A DNA stretch of 64,000 nt from positions 51,158,679 through 51,222,678 of the forward strand of contig CM018047.1 in assembly GCA_008638375.1 (NCBI GenBank), in the 5' to 3' direction. The translations under genes and the position numbers were made by a program. This document shows, piece after piece, positions 24,936 to 37,060 of this stretch (positions are counted from its first letter, which is position 1; the number at the start of each line of letters is the position of its first letter). The DNA comes from Nyssa sinensis (taxonomy: Eukaryota; Streptophyta; Magnoliopsida; Cornales; Nyssaceae). Below the pieces are notes generated by a model, which saw only the letters and a list, made by a program, of their open reading frames with translations, had not been told where the DNA came from and did not search any database.

Positions 24936-25004
24936 GTTATATCTAACAAATTAAACTTTGTTTAAGAGCTTTGGTTGAGAATGAAATTAATTAGGAGTGA
25001 TGAG

Positions 25005-25012
25005 TTTTTATA
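25005..25012 (-). promoter_or_regulatory. TATA box of the RLP pseudogene
   Basis: The minus strand reads CTATAAAAACTC, ending about 70 bp before the ATG. The motif and its spacing are kept at 44272-44278, 52106-52113 and 60962-60969. Confidence 0.75.
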
Positions 25013-25148
25013 GACAGGATTCTGAGTGTCGGGCTTGGACAAGGAATGAGTGCTATACACGTAATTACCCCGAGCGATAGTACAGAACAGCATACTCTTT
25101 CTCGTACAATGTTAACATCAAACATGCTATCATTCAGAACAAGAAAAT

Positions 25149-25150
<2 letters not shown>

Positions 25151-25206
<56 letters not shown>
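25151..25206. repeat. GA/CT microsatellite upstream of the RLP pseudogene
   Basis: Lies about 215-270 bp upstream of the ATG, on the promoter side. Shorter tracts sit at comparable places in the copies at 52190 and 61045. Confidence 0.95.
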
Positions 25207-25207
<1 letters not shown>

Positions 25208-25299
25208 AATGCAGCGTCCAAAATGGTGCAGCGCTTTCCATGTGATAACCCACAATGAAAGATAAAGTCATCTTTACGTGGGCACATTAATTGATATTA

Positions 25300-26518
25300 G
25301 ATAACTCGAAGGAGGTGGTCGCTATTGAAAGCAATTAAGAAACTTTTCTTTAAGTTATTCAGGTCAAAGTTTATTAGATATTGCCTCTTCTTTATTTTTT
25401 TTAAAGCATATGAAATACTATCTTAATTTTAATTAAACACTTTGCTAGTAAAGTGAGATTGATTATTTGAATTAGTTGATCTAAAGAGTCAGATACCGAA
25501 TTATAAAAAAAAAAAAATTGATATTAGATAATTGTGATCAGAGAGGAAATAAACTATTCAAATTGCAATATGAACATTTTTTTAATACGATGGTTCATTT
25601 TTTTTTTTTTTTTTATCAAACGTGATTGGCCTGTCTTAAATTTTTATTTTTATTTTCCAAACTAAGACATTATGGACCTTTTTCGTGACTAAAACTTTTA
25701 TGTTTATGAACCTTAAACTTTTTGAAGCATTGTGTACGTGTATAAACGAGACCTAGATTCATTGCTTAGTCGGTTAATAATAGAGCTAGCGTTCACAATT
25801 TTTATTTTTATTTATCCACAAAAAGAAGGCTTTTATTGATGAATCAGATGGAATACATCAGAATCTACAATACATCAATAAAAGGAAGGAGAAAAGAGAA
25901 ATTGCAAAAAGAATTATGAGTGACAAACTCCATCTCAACTAGATTGGCAGAAAAAAAAAAAAAAAAACTAATTATATTCCAAGCACCACAAACTCAAGAG
26001 AAGGAGTCGGCTACTTACCAACTAAATCTATCCTTCACAATTTTTATGGCACTTATTACACGTTGGAAGAAATCTGAAAGCAACTTAATTACCAGCTAAA
26101 TGTTTTAAGGTTGGTCAATTCAAACAATTACTCAATAGGAGAGAAGCAAAGTCATCCTGGTACGATGCTAACATTGTCCTCGTGCCCATTAAAGTTGCAT
26201 GATGCCTAACAACTGTGGCAGTGTTCCACGAAATGGGAATGTCTCCATTTTTAAACCGGTGCTAATTTATTTATTTATTATTAATTTTTTAAAGGTAAAG
26301 GTGTCACAAGTGAGACACCCTTCTTGTTTGACCCAAAAAAAAAAAAAAGATGGACCCAAAAAGATTGTGCTCAGAGACATAACAAGATTGATGAGGTAAA
26401 TGAGGCACACTAGTAATGTTTCATAGCACATCTTCTTGTGTACACATATAATGTGCATATACTTACAAGAGTGTAAGATTTATGTGAGTGTCATGAGTAC
26501 AAGTCTCATACTCATATA

Positions 26519-26550
<32 letters not shown>

Positions 26551-28472
26551 ATCATATGTGCTATTAAACATTACTTAGACATGTTAAAATAAAATGTTAT
26601 TCCAAATTCCGACCGTACTCCATAGAGCATGCACTCCAATACACGAACACAACAGAAACATTTGATAATTTTGTCAAGCCATGCAACTATTAACACGGTG
26701 CAGCAATTCTATGAACACTTTTTAATACCTGACAAAAAAATATAATATTATAAAATAAAATAAAAGTAATTGAATTAATAATATTAAGGGAGATTCAATA
26801 ATAGTCTCCTATAAAGTGTTTAATTAGGTTAAAGTGCAACTAAAATATTTTAATTATTTAAGTCTCTAGTTATTTTCTTGATAAAAATATCTTTTCTTAT
26901 AAAAACACAGATAAAACAATTTTTTTCGTTGAACTTGTGCCTAGTTTATGCCATGTCATTACTTTATTATTTTTGAAATTTCAAAATTAAATAACTTACA
27001 ATATATAAGTATGTTTTCATAAAAATTATATATTTGGACTCTAAAAATCAAGAACTATTAAACAAGATCCATATTACATAGAAAATTTTGTCAAAAAATT
27101 CGTGTTTTTTCAACAATGAATTTTCATCACAAATTCTTTGTCCAGAGAATGTTTATCATATAGATAAATTTGAGAAATTTCTTAAATAAAAAAAAATACA
27201 CATGTTTTTAATAATGCATCAAATAATCTTTGTTTCTTAAGAAAGTGGTAATACTCTAACATTGATAAAACAAAAAAAATTAAAATAACAAAAAAATGTA
27301 TTGTCGGACAAAATTCTGAGAAATTTTTTAAACAAAAAATATTACACATATTTTTAACAATGCATCAAACAAGTTTTTTTAACAATGAAGCCACAACTTT
27401 GATCAAGTGAAAGGTCTACAATGAAAGATCTAGCATGGATGACTAACTCAATTAACAAACATAACTAATACATAGCTGGTGATATAAAAATTGGTTACCC
27501 ATTGTACCCATAAAGACTCCACAAAAAAAAAAAATAATAATTTTATTAATAGAGTTTTATTCGTATTACACTCAAGTTTTTTTATTACTGTTTATTTAGA
27601 TAAAAAAGATTATGTAAATATTGTATTAGTAGAGTTTTATTTAATATATAACTCTTTCTTATTAAAAATAAATAAATTTTATCTTACAAAAATAAAAACA
27701 TAATATATATAAAAAATAAGGTAAAAAATTATATTAATATTTAAAAAAGTCTCATTTAAAATTTTTACTTTATTGTCTTTTAAGTGTTTAGACTCGAAGA
27801 GCCTACTGCAGGCTTCCTCCCTCAACACGTTGACCACTATCTTTTAATTTACACCCAAGCAATCATATAACGACAACACAGTAGTATCTAAAAAGGCATG
27901 TTGAGAACAAGATGTGGTAGGGATTAGAATGCAATGGCTCTTTCTCGCAGAAGTTTGGCCACAAGACTAGCTAGGCACCTTAGGTGTGGAGATAAATTTA
28001 GAAAGACGAGCCCATGGATATCTATTTTTGCATGGTATTAAATCCTTTTTATGATTAATCTAAGGCACAATCTTCTATTAAGGGCAGCTCTTAATAGGTG
28101 AGGTATCATTATTGATATTTTTTTATGATTTTTGTCCTCACGAGTTTGAAGATTTAAATCATATAATTTTTTTTTAATTGTTGTGCCGCTAGGCACGTTT
28201 GGGACTTAATTTCAAGGAATTCTGCGGTTCCAAAAAGTAAAAGTAGGGGCGTTGTAGAGTGGTTAAAGGAAATTCAGCTCATGAATAGAGTTAATTATGA
28301 AAATGGGAAAAAAGTTATTAATATTATTTGACCATTGTGATGTCATTGTAATAATAAGATTTTTCTTAGAGAGAGATTTAATCTTTTTAAAATTATCATT
28401 ACAATTAGCAGTACCTCTATGTACTGCACTATTTGATGGCAGTGATGAGGTTGTATGCAACATGCTAACATC
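25300..28472. other. Intergenic DNA between blocks L and R
   Basis: AT-rich. Contains a segment (25600-26130) related to 63800-64000, a TA run (26521-26551) and long low-complexity stretches. A 35-codon frame at 27934-28041 starts MALSRRSLATRLARHLRC. It looks like the Arg/Ser-rich start of a mitochondrial targeting peptide, but nothing follows that would support a gene. Confidence 0.4.
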
Positions 28473-28772
28473 TCAAAAGTGAGACCAAGTACTACACATT
28501 ATCTCCACATACAAATTAATTTTCCTACTATAATGAACATCAAACATTCTTAAAGTATCTTCATCACTTTCTATTGGCATTTTATCATTAGACTCAGGAA
28601 TATCACATAGCATTATTGGTGCCAAACCAATCCTTGAGGACAAATTAGACAATGACACTTGACCAATATCTTCAATGATATCTTGGTAACAATATCTGTT
28701 ATGGTCAACATTTCTTATGACATTCACTGTTTCACTATAATGGACAACTAAATCATATCTATAACAAGTCAT
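28473..28772 (-). pseudogene. MULE transposase N-terminal fragment (PB1-like domain)
   Basis: From the second Met (28772) the product reads MTCYRYDLVVHYSETVNVIR...YQDIIEDIGQ...DEDTLRMFDVHY...INLYVEI. This matches the pattern of the N-terminal domain of plant Mutator-like (MuDR) transposases: a basic start, 'hhHY' strands, an acidic 'D-E-D-L-M' helix and a final 'I-x-L-Y-V-E'. It stops at 28473, so the catalytic DDE and zinc-finger parts are missing. The fragment sits at the 5' end of a MULE remnant whose outer inverted repeat lies near 29850-29943. Family assignment is by recall of the motif pattern. Confidence 0.6.
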
Positions 28773-29943
28773 TGCTGAAAAATATAAAAATAGGGAAAAC
28801 TTATTAATAGAATGAAACAAAATTGGAAAACATCAACAATTATGCAAATTAGGCACAACATATTAATATAATGGAACAAAATTAGTATTGTACACATCAT
28901 CACAGTCAGTCAAATTAGGTATTACAATGCATACTTAAAAAGGGACAACATATTAAGAGAATGGATACAAAATCAATATTGTACACATCATCACAGTCAG
29001 TCAAATTAGGCATTCCAGTGAAGACTTAAAAATGGACAACATATTAAGAGAATAAATACAAAATTAGTATTGTACACAATTTGGTGAACAAAAATTTAGT
29101 ACAAAGCCACATGCCTAACTTAGTAAACTTAGTTGAACTCACCAAAGCCAAAAAAAATCCTCACCAACTCGATTTGAGAACATAAATCGTTGCAATATTC
29201 ACAAAAAAAAAAAAACCCTAATTGACAAATTCAAAATCTCAAAAGCCGAAGTAAAAAACCCTCCACCCTCACTTAGACACCCTAACTAACAAAACCCTAA
29301 AATTAAAACTCGAATCGTTCTAACCTTAAGCGAAAAGAACAAAAATCTTAACTTAGAAACCTCAAGTAACAAAAATCCTAACTCAAAAATCTAAATATTT
29401 TTTTTATTCAACTACCATAGAGAAGAGTCGAACAATAAAGACCCAAAAAATTTAAAAATGGACAGAAATCAACACTTATCTCAACCAAAACGATGATCAT
29501 GCACCTTTAGATTATCAAATTAGATCTTCACAATTGGTACGAAGTTTCGCCTTTCATCGATTAAGGGAACAATCCGTGCAGATTTGCTCGATCAATTTTA
29601 GGATTTGATCATCAGCTCAAGTTCATGCAAATTATGAGGAAATAGAGAGAAGTCGATTAGAGAGAAATTGAGAGAATCGAAATGGGATTTCCAAATCTTG
29701 AGCGAATTGATGTGTTGACTCGGGCGCATAAATACAGAGGGGCAATTTCATCTTCATGCCGACCGATATTTTAACATTATTTTAATATATTTCGTACAAT
29801 AAGCAATTTGGTAATTTCAAATCTGTCGTTAATGCCATTTTTTTGACACGTCTGACAGGGGAGTCAATGTCATTTAAGAAAGTATAAAAGAGATATCTGT
29901 AATTGTTAGAAACTATAAGAAAGATAAGTGTAATTAACTCAAA
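28773..29943 (-). mobile_element. MULE 5' region with terminal inverted repeat remnant
   Basis: Leader-like sequence upstream of the transposase fragment. The right edge (about 29850-29943: GTCTGACAGGGGAGTCAATG..., TCTGTAATTGTTAGAAACT, GATAAGTGTAATTA) is a diverged relative of the terminal repeat of the element at 61759-62492. No left terminal repeat was found, so the element is truncated. It includes AACCCTAA telo-box-like words around 29213-29300. Confidence 0.6.
28857..29085. repeat. ~90-bp tandem repeat, 2.5 copies
   Basis: AACATATTAA...TTGTACACATCATCACAGTC recurs at 28857, 28947 and 29038 within the MULE leader. Confidence 0.9.
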
Positions 29944-30425
29944 TATATACATATATATATATGTTTGTGCGTGTATATAATAGATGCTGACCATGGACCT
30001 TGTCGTAACAGCTTAAACGGCCAACCTAGTCTAGAGGATGTGAACTTTGAGATCAGCTTTCAAGGGCATGGGTGGATCTCGTTGAAGGATTATGTAGGTC
30101 TTCCTTATCTCAGAAGTAAGGAGAGCAATTTGTCTATGGGATGGTTGAGTTTTTGCCATCAAGTAGTGTCACTTTGTCTCCACAAAAGTTAATTTTTATT
30201 TGAATTCTTTTCCTTTTATTTGGTTTATCCCTTTTCCTTTCAATTTATTGGAAAAAAAATTCTAAACAAATAATAATAAAAAATACTTTATATTCTGGTT
30301 TAATTTATTAGATTGAATGTGACAATGATTTTTTTTTTTAATTTATAAATATATTTTATTTTTTTATTTAAGTTTTAAAAAAAAAATTATAATAATTGAT
30401 GTCATCTAATAAATTAATTCAATAA

Positions 30426-31001
30426 ATCAAAGGAGTGTTTCTCACATTACTCAATAATAATTTCATAAAGATTTTTTCTTTTTCTTTTTTAAAAAAACGA
30501 TAACAGATATATTTGAATTGCGTTTTTTAAGAAATTAAAATAAAATACATTATTCCTGATGTCACAAAATGTCCATACAAGAAATTGTTATATTAAATGA
30601 GAAAAAGGAAAAAAAAATTCCTAAAAGCACAAAAATTCAATCCCTACATACACTAGAGGGTTGTGGAGAATCAAACTTTGATTTGTTGGAGAATCAAAGG
30701 AGTGTTTCTCACATTACTCAATAATAATTTCATAAAGATTTTTTCTTTTTCTTTTTTAAAAAAACGATAACAGATATATTTGAATTGCGTTTTTTAAGAA
30801 ATTAAAATAAAATACATTATTCCTGATGTCACAAAATGTCCATACAAGAAATTGTTATATTAAATGAGAAAAAGGAAAAAAAAATTCCTAAAAGCACAAA
30901 AATTCAATCCCTACATACACTAGAGGGTTGTGGAGAATCAAACTTTGATTTGTTGGTTCTATAGAGGGTTGTGGAGAATCAAACTTTGATTTGTTGGTTC
31001 T
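30426..31001. repeat. 267-bp near-identical tandem duplication plus short third copy
   Basis: 30426-30692 and 30693-30959 look identical base for base. A third piece (AGAGGGTTGTGGAGAATCAA...) follows to 31001. Block L has one copy at about 20030-20282, so the extra copies arose after the segmental duplication. Confidence 0.92.
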
Positions 31002-34000
31002 TTTTTCTTTTTTTTTTTTCCTCCAATGAAGCATTCAATAATATTATATAATTATAAATCACTAACAACCAACTAAATCACTAAATTAAACAGTCTTTCA
31101 AATATAAACTTGATCAATAAATTAGACCAGTCCATAATTGGGTGAAAACAATACTCATATTTCTCTCATGAAGAGAGTGGAACTTGAACTCACCACTTTT
31201 ACTTAATGAAAACGTCATTATGACCAACTGAGTTAGTTCCAGTTAGTTTGATGTATCTTTTTTATCTTTACAAAATTATACAGTTATTTTTCTCGGGAAA
31301 TAATCCCATCTTGCCATAACAAAACCAAGTTGATTACTAATCCTATTATTGAATCAAGTCTCAACTTGTTGATTCCCAAAGAGAGAAAAATAAAAAGAAA
31401 ATAAAATTAAGCTAACTAGAATAATATTTTAAAAATTTTCAAAACAGATATTTAGTATATCAACGGTTTAACGTCCTTATTTGGTTAACAAAATTGTTCT
31501 ATTGATTTGGGTAAAAACATACGGGGCAATTTTATGATTAATTATTCCCCTCAAATTTAGTAAAATGATTACAAAAATTCTATTCTTTTACGTGCCATCA
31601 TACAACATAAGAAAATACACTCCATTCTATTTTAAAATTATTTAATAAAACTCTTTCTTAGTCTCTTTTTTCTGAGTACTTATTTGACCAAAAAAAAAAA
31701 AAAAAATTTCCGATATAGAAATCAAATGGTCATTATTCAGTGTTGATTCCCCTTACGCAAGGTGCTAGAAATGGTAGATGGTTTATAAACAAAAATTCAG
31801 TGAGGAATTGTTGCAGCTAAAAATGGCACTACTTAACAACCAAGGTGTAGTTAAGTTAAAACAATAATGTTGCATTAGGGCATTAAATTATTGATAAGAG
31901 CATAATATTTAATATTTTTAATATTTTTATATTTAGTTTTATGATATATATTTTTTATTCAAGTGAACTGATTAATTTACTTATTGAATTAGAGAAGCAT
32001 TGAAAAAAAAAAAAAAAAACAAAGAAAGTTGCGGCTGGAAAGTCAAGGAAATCAAAAGAAAGAGGAAGAGAAGCTGGGCTGGGCGCCGTGGACCAAGAAA
32101 ACAAAAGAAAAAAAAAAAAAGTGAAGCAGCGGCTGAAGTGTGGGCTGGAGTGAAAAGGCCAAAATAAAAGAAAAGAAAAATAAAAGAAAGAAAAGGAAAC
32201 AAAGCAGGCGGCTGGAATAAAAAGGGGCGTGCATGTGGGGGTCTAGGTAGGAATGAAAGAAAGCAAGAAAAAACAAAAAAGAAAAAAAAGTCAAAGTGTG
32301 GAGGGCTTGTGCAGTGCGGTGCCGTGAGAGCCCAATTAAAAGGCGTGGGCCTTGGCGCAAGGGAAGTGAAGTTAGGTTTTTAAAAGAGAGGCGCTGTTTC
32401 CAGAAGAAAAAAAAAAAGGCACAAAACAGAGAGAGAAGCGAGGGGAGGCGGCGCACCAAACAGCTGTGCGGCCCAGGCCGTACAGGGCGCACAGGCAAAA
32501 ATAATTTATTAATTTATTTCTTATTCAAGTATGTTAAGTTAGAATTTTTTAATTCAGTTTAAAGAAATTTCGAATCTTTCAGTTTGATGGTTGAATTAAT
32601 TCAGTAACATTATTTTTTTTTTTTATAAATCTGTTCATGATAATTTGTTTTAATTGTTTGTTGATATTTGGTTTGATTAATTTAATCAAGACCTACTAAA
32701 TTGATCAAATTATTATCAATTGTTAGATTCAGGAATTATATTACGTAATTGATATGATTCCTAATCAATTGTGGCAAATAGTGATAGATGATTGTGGACA
32801 AGTTTTTGTTTATTGCTATAATTATTATGACTTAAGTTAAACAGTCCGAGCTTGTGTGATTTTTGCTTAGAATAATCTAATCTCCTTGATATTAATGCTG
32901 TCATTATATTAAATTTAGAGAGCTTGTTCTAAATTGTCTAATTGTTAAAATCTAATTAAAAGCTTGTTTCATTAGTGAGGCATTAAGGAAAACTTCGGGT
33001 AGCAGAGCTTGTTGTTACCTAGGATTATTAGATTCATTGAAGAGTAGAATAATGTTATACTTGATTGATTGTTCCATTTACTGCGAAGGTAAGATTGAAC
33101 TGAAGAACTGAAGTTTTAATTCATTGATTTTTGTTATTAATTTAGTTTTCAGTCGTAATTAGTTTGATCAAAATTTCAACCCCCCATTTCTTGTTTTGTT
33201 ATTAATTGAATTTCAGTTTAGATTTGGTCAGAATAAATAAAAAATAAATTGTGGGCACTCTCTACGGAATCGACCTTTACTTATCTAAGCTACTGTGTTC
33301 GTTTTCTTCAAGAAGTAAAGTTAATTTATTTTTGGAGTGTTAACGACGCGCTTCCAATTATTCTGCACTTGAGTTATAGCATAGTAAAGGTAGACCAATA
33401 AAATCATGGTCACATAGTACCCATCCTTTTTTTGTTTTGTTTTTTTGTATTGATAATAATGAGGATCCCATCGGGTAGTTTGCCCTTCGAACGGATAAAT
33501 CTCACCAGCTCTCACTAGCCTTTTTACATGTGTTACACTATTTATTAGCATATATATAGGTGATCAACGGCCAAGTGAACCGGTAACATACCAAGAGATT
33601 CTCCCAACCAAACTACCCGTTGGATTCACAAAGTTCCCATTTGTTTGTCTCATGGTGTTGGATTTTGGTCTATAAAGGAAAACCCCAATGTCCTATGGGA
33701 CAGAAAGTATATTATAAAATATCCTTAAGAAATTGTGGTTGGAATGACATTATATCTTTAAAGGTCTCTCTAAAGGACTGCCCCACCCATGTATATATGT
33801 ATATGTGTATGTACAGAGAGAGAGAGAGAGAGAGAGAGTTGTCATAGATGGTTGTTTTGTTTTGTGTTGGACTAGTTTGTTGGACATATTAGAGAAGCAC
33901 AACTCTCAATTCCTGCTGGGGGGGAATTTGATAATTGCAAACTTACACGCAGAACCAGCAAAGTGCGCAAAAGTTTTACATTTTCACTCACTCCATCAAC

Positions 34001-34640
34001 CTCTCTATCTTACCTACTTTGCTCAAGTAAGATACGTGACATATACTAGCAAGTCAAACATTTTTACATGTTTTTTTTATTTTTATTTTTTTTGACAATG
34101 CATTGAATTTCAGTTTGCAAGTTCATCTAGAGAAAAAAGGAAAAGAATTTGTAGAGACTCTATTTGGTTGTACATTGGACAACTAATTTGAATAATTTTT
34201 ATAAAAAGCCATTTTTCTTTCGAAATGGTAAGAAAACATGTGAGGAAAGGAAATTAGATTTTCATCTATTTCTATTCCCTTTCCCTTTTTCTTTCCCTCA
34301 TTGTTTCTGAGACCCTTAAGTGGCCTCTCTTCAGTCTTTGCAAGAGGCAAGAGAATCAAGTAAATGTATAGGGGTTGTCTAATGCCGAGGAAGTGGTGAC
34401 ATGGAAGGGCTAACTCCTCTCTTTGCTTGGAGCTACAAAGAAATTGTGGAATCTGAAGTTTTCATTACTGTCAAAGTTTTAGCTAGAAATGTTTGTATGT
34501 TTTCTGTATGTTTTTTGTTCTTGCACAAGGGACAGGAGATGAGGAGTTTTGTTGAGCATTCCTTGTTTTATACAATATCTTTGAAAGGAAACTTCTTAAT
34601 ATAATTCAACATAACAGATAGTCTTTACAAACGGCCAAAT
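31002..34640. other. Block R-specific insertion, retroelement-like debris
   Basis: Absent from block L. 32000-32500 is purine-rich and less AT-rich. 33250-33345 reads GGAATCGACCTTTACTTATC ... GTGTTAACGACGCGCTTCC, a wording I associate with the leader of Athila/Tat-type gypsy elements. 33300-34600 holds no recognised gene. A GA run lies at 33817-33838. Very T/F-rich minus frames at 31981-32498 are low complexity. Confidence 0.4.
31179..31234 (-). other. tRNA-like promoter pair (possible SINE head)
   Basis: On the minus strand TAACTCAGTTGG (A-box-like, 31234-31223) is followed about 35 bp later by GAGTTCAAGTTCC (B-box-like, 31191-31179). Spacing fits a tRNA-derived RNA polymerase III promoter, but the cloverleaf is not intact and no SINE tail was found. 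Confidence 0.3.
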
Positions 34641-35629
34641 TTTACTCTCTGATAATTTCCTTTAACATGGGCAATTTACTTTTAATCAAGGTTTCAAGTA
34701 ACTTTAACGGTCACACTGACACGAACGTTAAGTATAATAGACATAATGTAACGAACATCACTATTCAGAGCATGTTTCACCGCACAATCCTTAATAATTG
34801 TACCCATACACATGTTTTAATTACATAATTTCACATATATATATATATATATTTGAGTTTTTGTTTATTTTTGGTGAATTTTATGAAATTTATAAATATA
34901 ATTTCATAGAAATAAAGAATTTTATATTATTTTTAACTCCCTAGAAACTAGATAAGTGTATTAATAATCACATTTCATCAATTTTATGTTTAGAAATGCA
35001 ACTAAATATGAAAATAAATTAAATATATAAAGATTTAACACTAAAACATATAGAAATTACATTGACAATTAAACTAAAAAAATCATTTGTCATCAAATTT
35101 TTCTGATCAAGCAAATATTAAAAATTGGAGTAGGCCCAAGTAGGAGATTTATATTAAAGGATTTTAGAAAAAAATAAACAAAAAAAAAAAAAGAAAATAT
35201 GAGAAAATATTTTTAAAACCAATAATATTAAATGAAAAAAAAATAGGGAAAAAAAAAACAATCCAGGGGCTGCGGCCCACTCTAGTTCCCACAGGCCCAC
35301 ACATACAGGCAATGCTACAAACACAATAATATTAAGGGAGAGAAATAGATTTTTTATAAAGTGCTTAATTAAATTAAAGTTCAATTTAAAATATTGTATT
35401 TTAAGAAGTCTCTCAGTATTTTGGTAGGCAAAGAAACTGATTTAGGATGAGATTTTGTTTGCAAGAAAGTTGTAACGAGTGATGACTAGTAGACTAATAA
35501 AATACAAGCTTGGTGTTGCAGCGCTATCCAAATGCTACAAAGTTCAGGGGAAAAAGGCCTAGTTAGGTTGGATGATATGAAATATCTTCTTGGAGATATT
35601 GTTGGTACAGGTGCTTATATATGCATAGG

Positions 35630-35655
35630 CATCATCATCATCATCATCATCATCA
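35630..35655. repeat. CAT trinucleotide microsatellite
   Basis: Nine ATC/CAT units just upstream of the copia insertion. Block L has no such run. Confidence 0.95.
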
Positions 35656-35688
35656 AGTGTTAGGCCTAATTTCTTAGGAGCTTTGTTA

Positions 35689-35879
35689 TGTTGGCGTGAG
35701 CTGTTGAAACCATTTTAGGAAAGACATAGCTGTAGCCATAGAATCAGCCCAAACATAATAGCAAGATCTTTGCCATGATTTGTGTATAACCAAAATAGGA
35801 TTGAATCTTTTTCTATTTATATGTATATTCTCAATGGAAAAGATATGAAAGAAAATATACCAGTATAGAACTTGAGACA
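35689..35879 (+). repeat. 5' LTR of the copia element
   Basis: TGTTGGCGTGAG...TTGAGACA; contains CTATTTATATG as a possible TATA region (about 35812). Confidence 0.95.
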
Positions 35880-35947
35880 TGGTATCAAAGCATCGATTCT
35901 GGGTCTTCCATCCAGTCTTCTCTAGTTTGTGATCTGCTTCTCCGACA

Positions 35948-37060
35948 ATGGCAGATACCGACGGTAACCCCAACTCTGGTGAAACCCCACACACCACCGA
36001 CTCCATTCTCAATACATTCACCAAAACCATGATCGACGTGTTATCCAAAGCCCAGGTCTCGACCCCTACCACTAAAAATACGACAGCCCCGATTGGTATC
36101 AAGTTGGATGGCTCCAACTATGCCCTTTGGTCCCAGGATGTCGAGATGTATATCTCTGGCAAAGACAAACTGGGATATATCAATGGTGATTTTTCCCCAC
36201 CATCTCCGACCGAACCATCCTTTCGAAACTGGCGCACCGACAATGCAATCGTTAAAGGGTGGTTAATTAATTCGATGGACCCAAATCTAATCGGCAATTT
36301 CATCCGATTTCCTATAGCCAAATCGGTTTGGGATGCTGTTGCTACTAAATATTTCGACGGTAGTGATACTTCCCAAGTCTACGAATTCCGGCGACAGGTT
36401 ACTCGCTTGCGACAAGCCAGCAGTTCTCTTGAGAAATTTTACACCGAATTACAGGGTATTTGGCGTGAAATAGATTTCCGCTGACCCAACCCAATGAAAT
36501 GTAGTTTGGATATTCAACAATATAATCAACTTGTTTAAGAGGATCGAGTGTATACCTTCTTGGACGGACTTGACGATCGCCTTGACAATATCCGCAGCAA
36601 CGTGCTCCGGATGCAACCCTTTCCCTTGATCGAGCAGACGTATGCCCATGTCCGTAGGGAGGTGCTCCCGTAAACTGTCATGAGCGATGGTGACACCGAC
36701 GGCATCTCTGGAGCATTTCTGGCCACAAAGGGGCTGAAACCTAGTTATGGTGTCTCACCTATGAGCGGGACCTCTCCTTTTGTCCCGCGATCCAGCCGTG
36801 GTGAGGACCTTTCTAGTGTCGCACGATCCAGCCACGGTGGGGACTCCACGAGCCGAAGTGGGATCCCTCTCTCTCTCTCTCTCATGATTTCTAACCGAAC
36901 CCCTGGGAAGCCCACTGCTCCATTTAAACTAAGACATTTGTCTGAGGCAGTAAAGTGCTCTCACTGTGGAAACTAGTGCCACACAAGTGAGACTTGTTTT
37001 AAAAAAATTGGGTATCCTGATTGGTGGTTTGAACTGTAGGCAAAGAAAAAAAAACATGGA
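35948..37060 (+). pseudogene. copia gag region
   Basis: The ATG at 35948 opens a 178-residue frame with KLDGSNYALWSQDVEMYISG, the copia-type gag/UBN2 signature, then YFDGSDTSQVYEFRRQV. It ends at TGA 36482-36484, where CGA (Arg) is expected. The same frame continues as SLDIQQYNQLV, a TAA at 36536, then TFLDGLDDRLDNIRS. A CCHC knuckle (CSHCGN, then CHTSETC) follows near 36957-37000, interrupted by TAG at 36974. Gag would form the virus-like particle; this copy is broken. Confidence 0.9.

Larger units (their letters stand above)
19740..25300. repeat. Segmental duplication block L
   Basis: Collinear with block R (about 29965-44400). Shared markers are AACGGCC/AAGGGCC...CTAGTCTAGAGGATGTGA (19795 and 30015), GGGCATGGGTGGATCTCGTT (19830 and 30063), GAGGGTTGTGGAGAATCAAA (20247 and 30655), GACATGGGCAA (20403 and 34665), AATATTAAGGGAG (21030 and 35330), GTTAGGCCTAATTT (21690 and 35658), and then the RLP copies. 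It lacks the copia element and the ~3.6-kb insertion of block R, and carries its own solo LTR. Confidence 0.85.

Noticed and set aside
31981..32562. Overlapping long frames on both strands
   Set aside because: Purine-rich low-complexity DNA gives Phe/Leu/Ser or Lys/Arg frames; no family signature.
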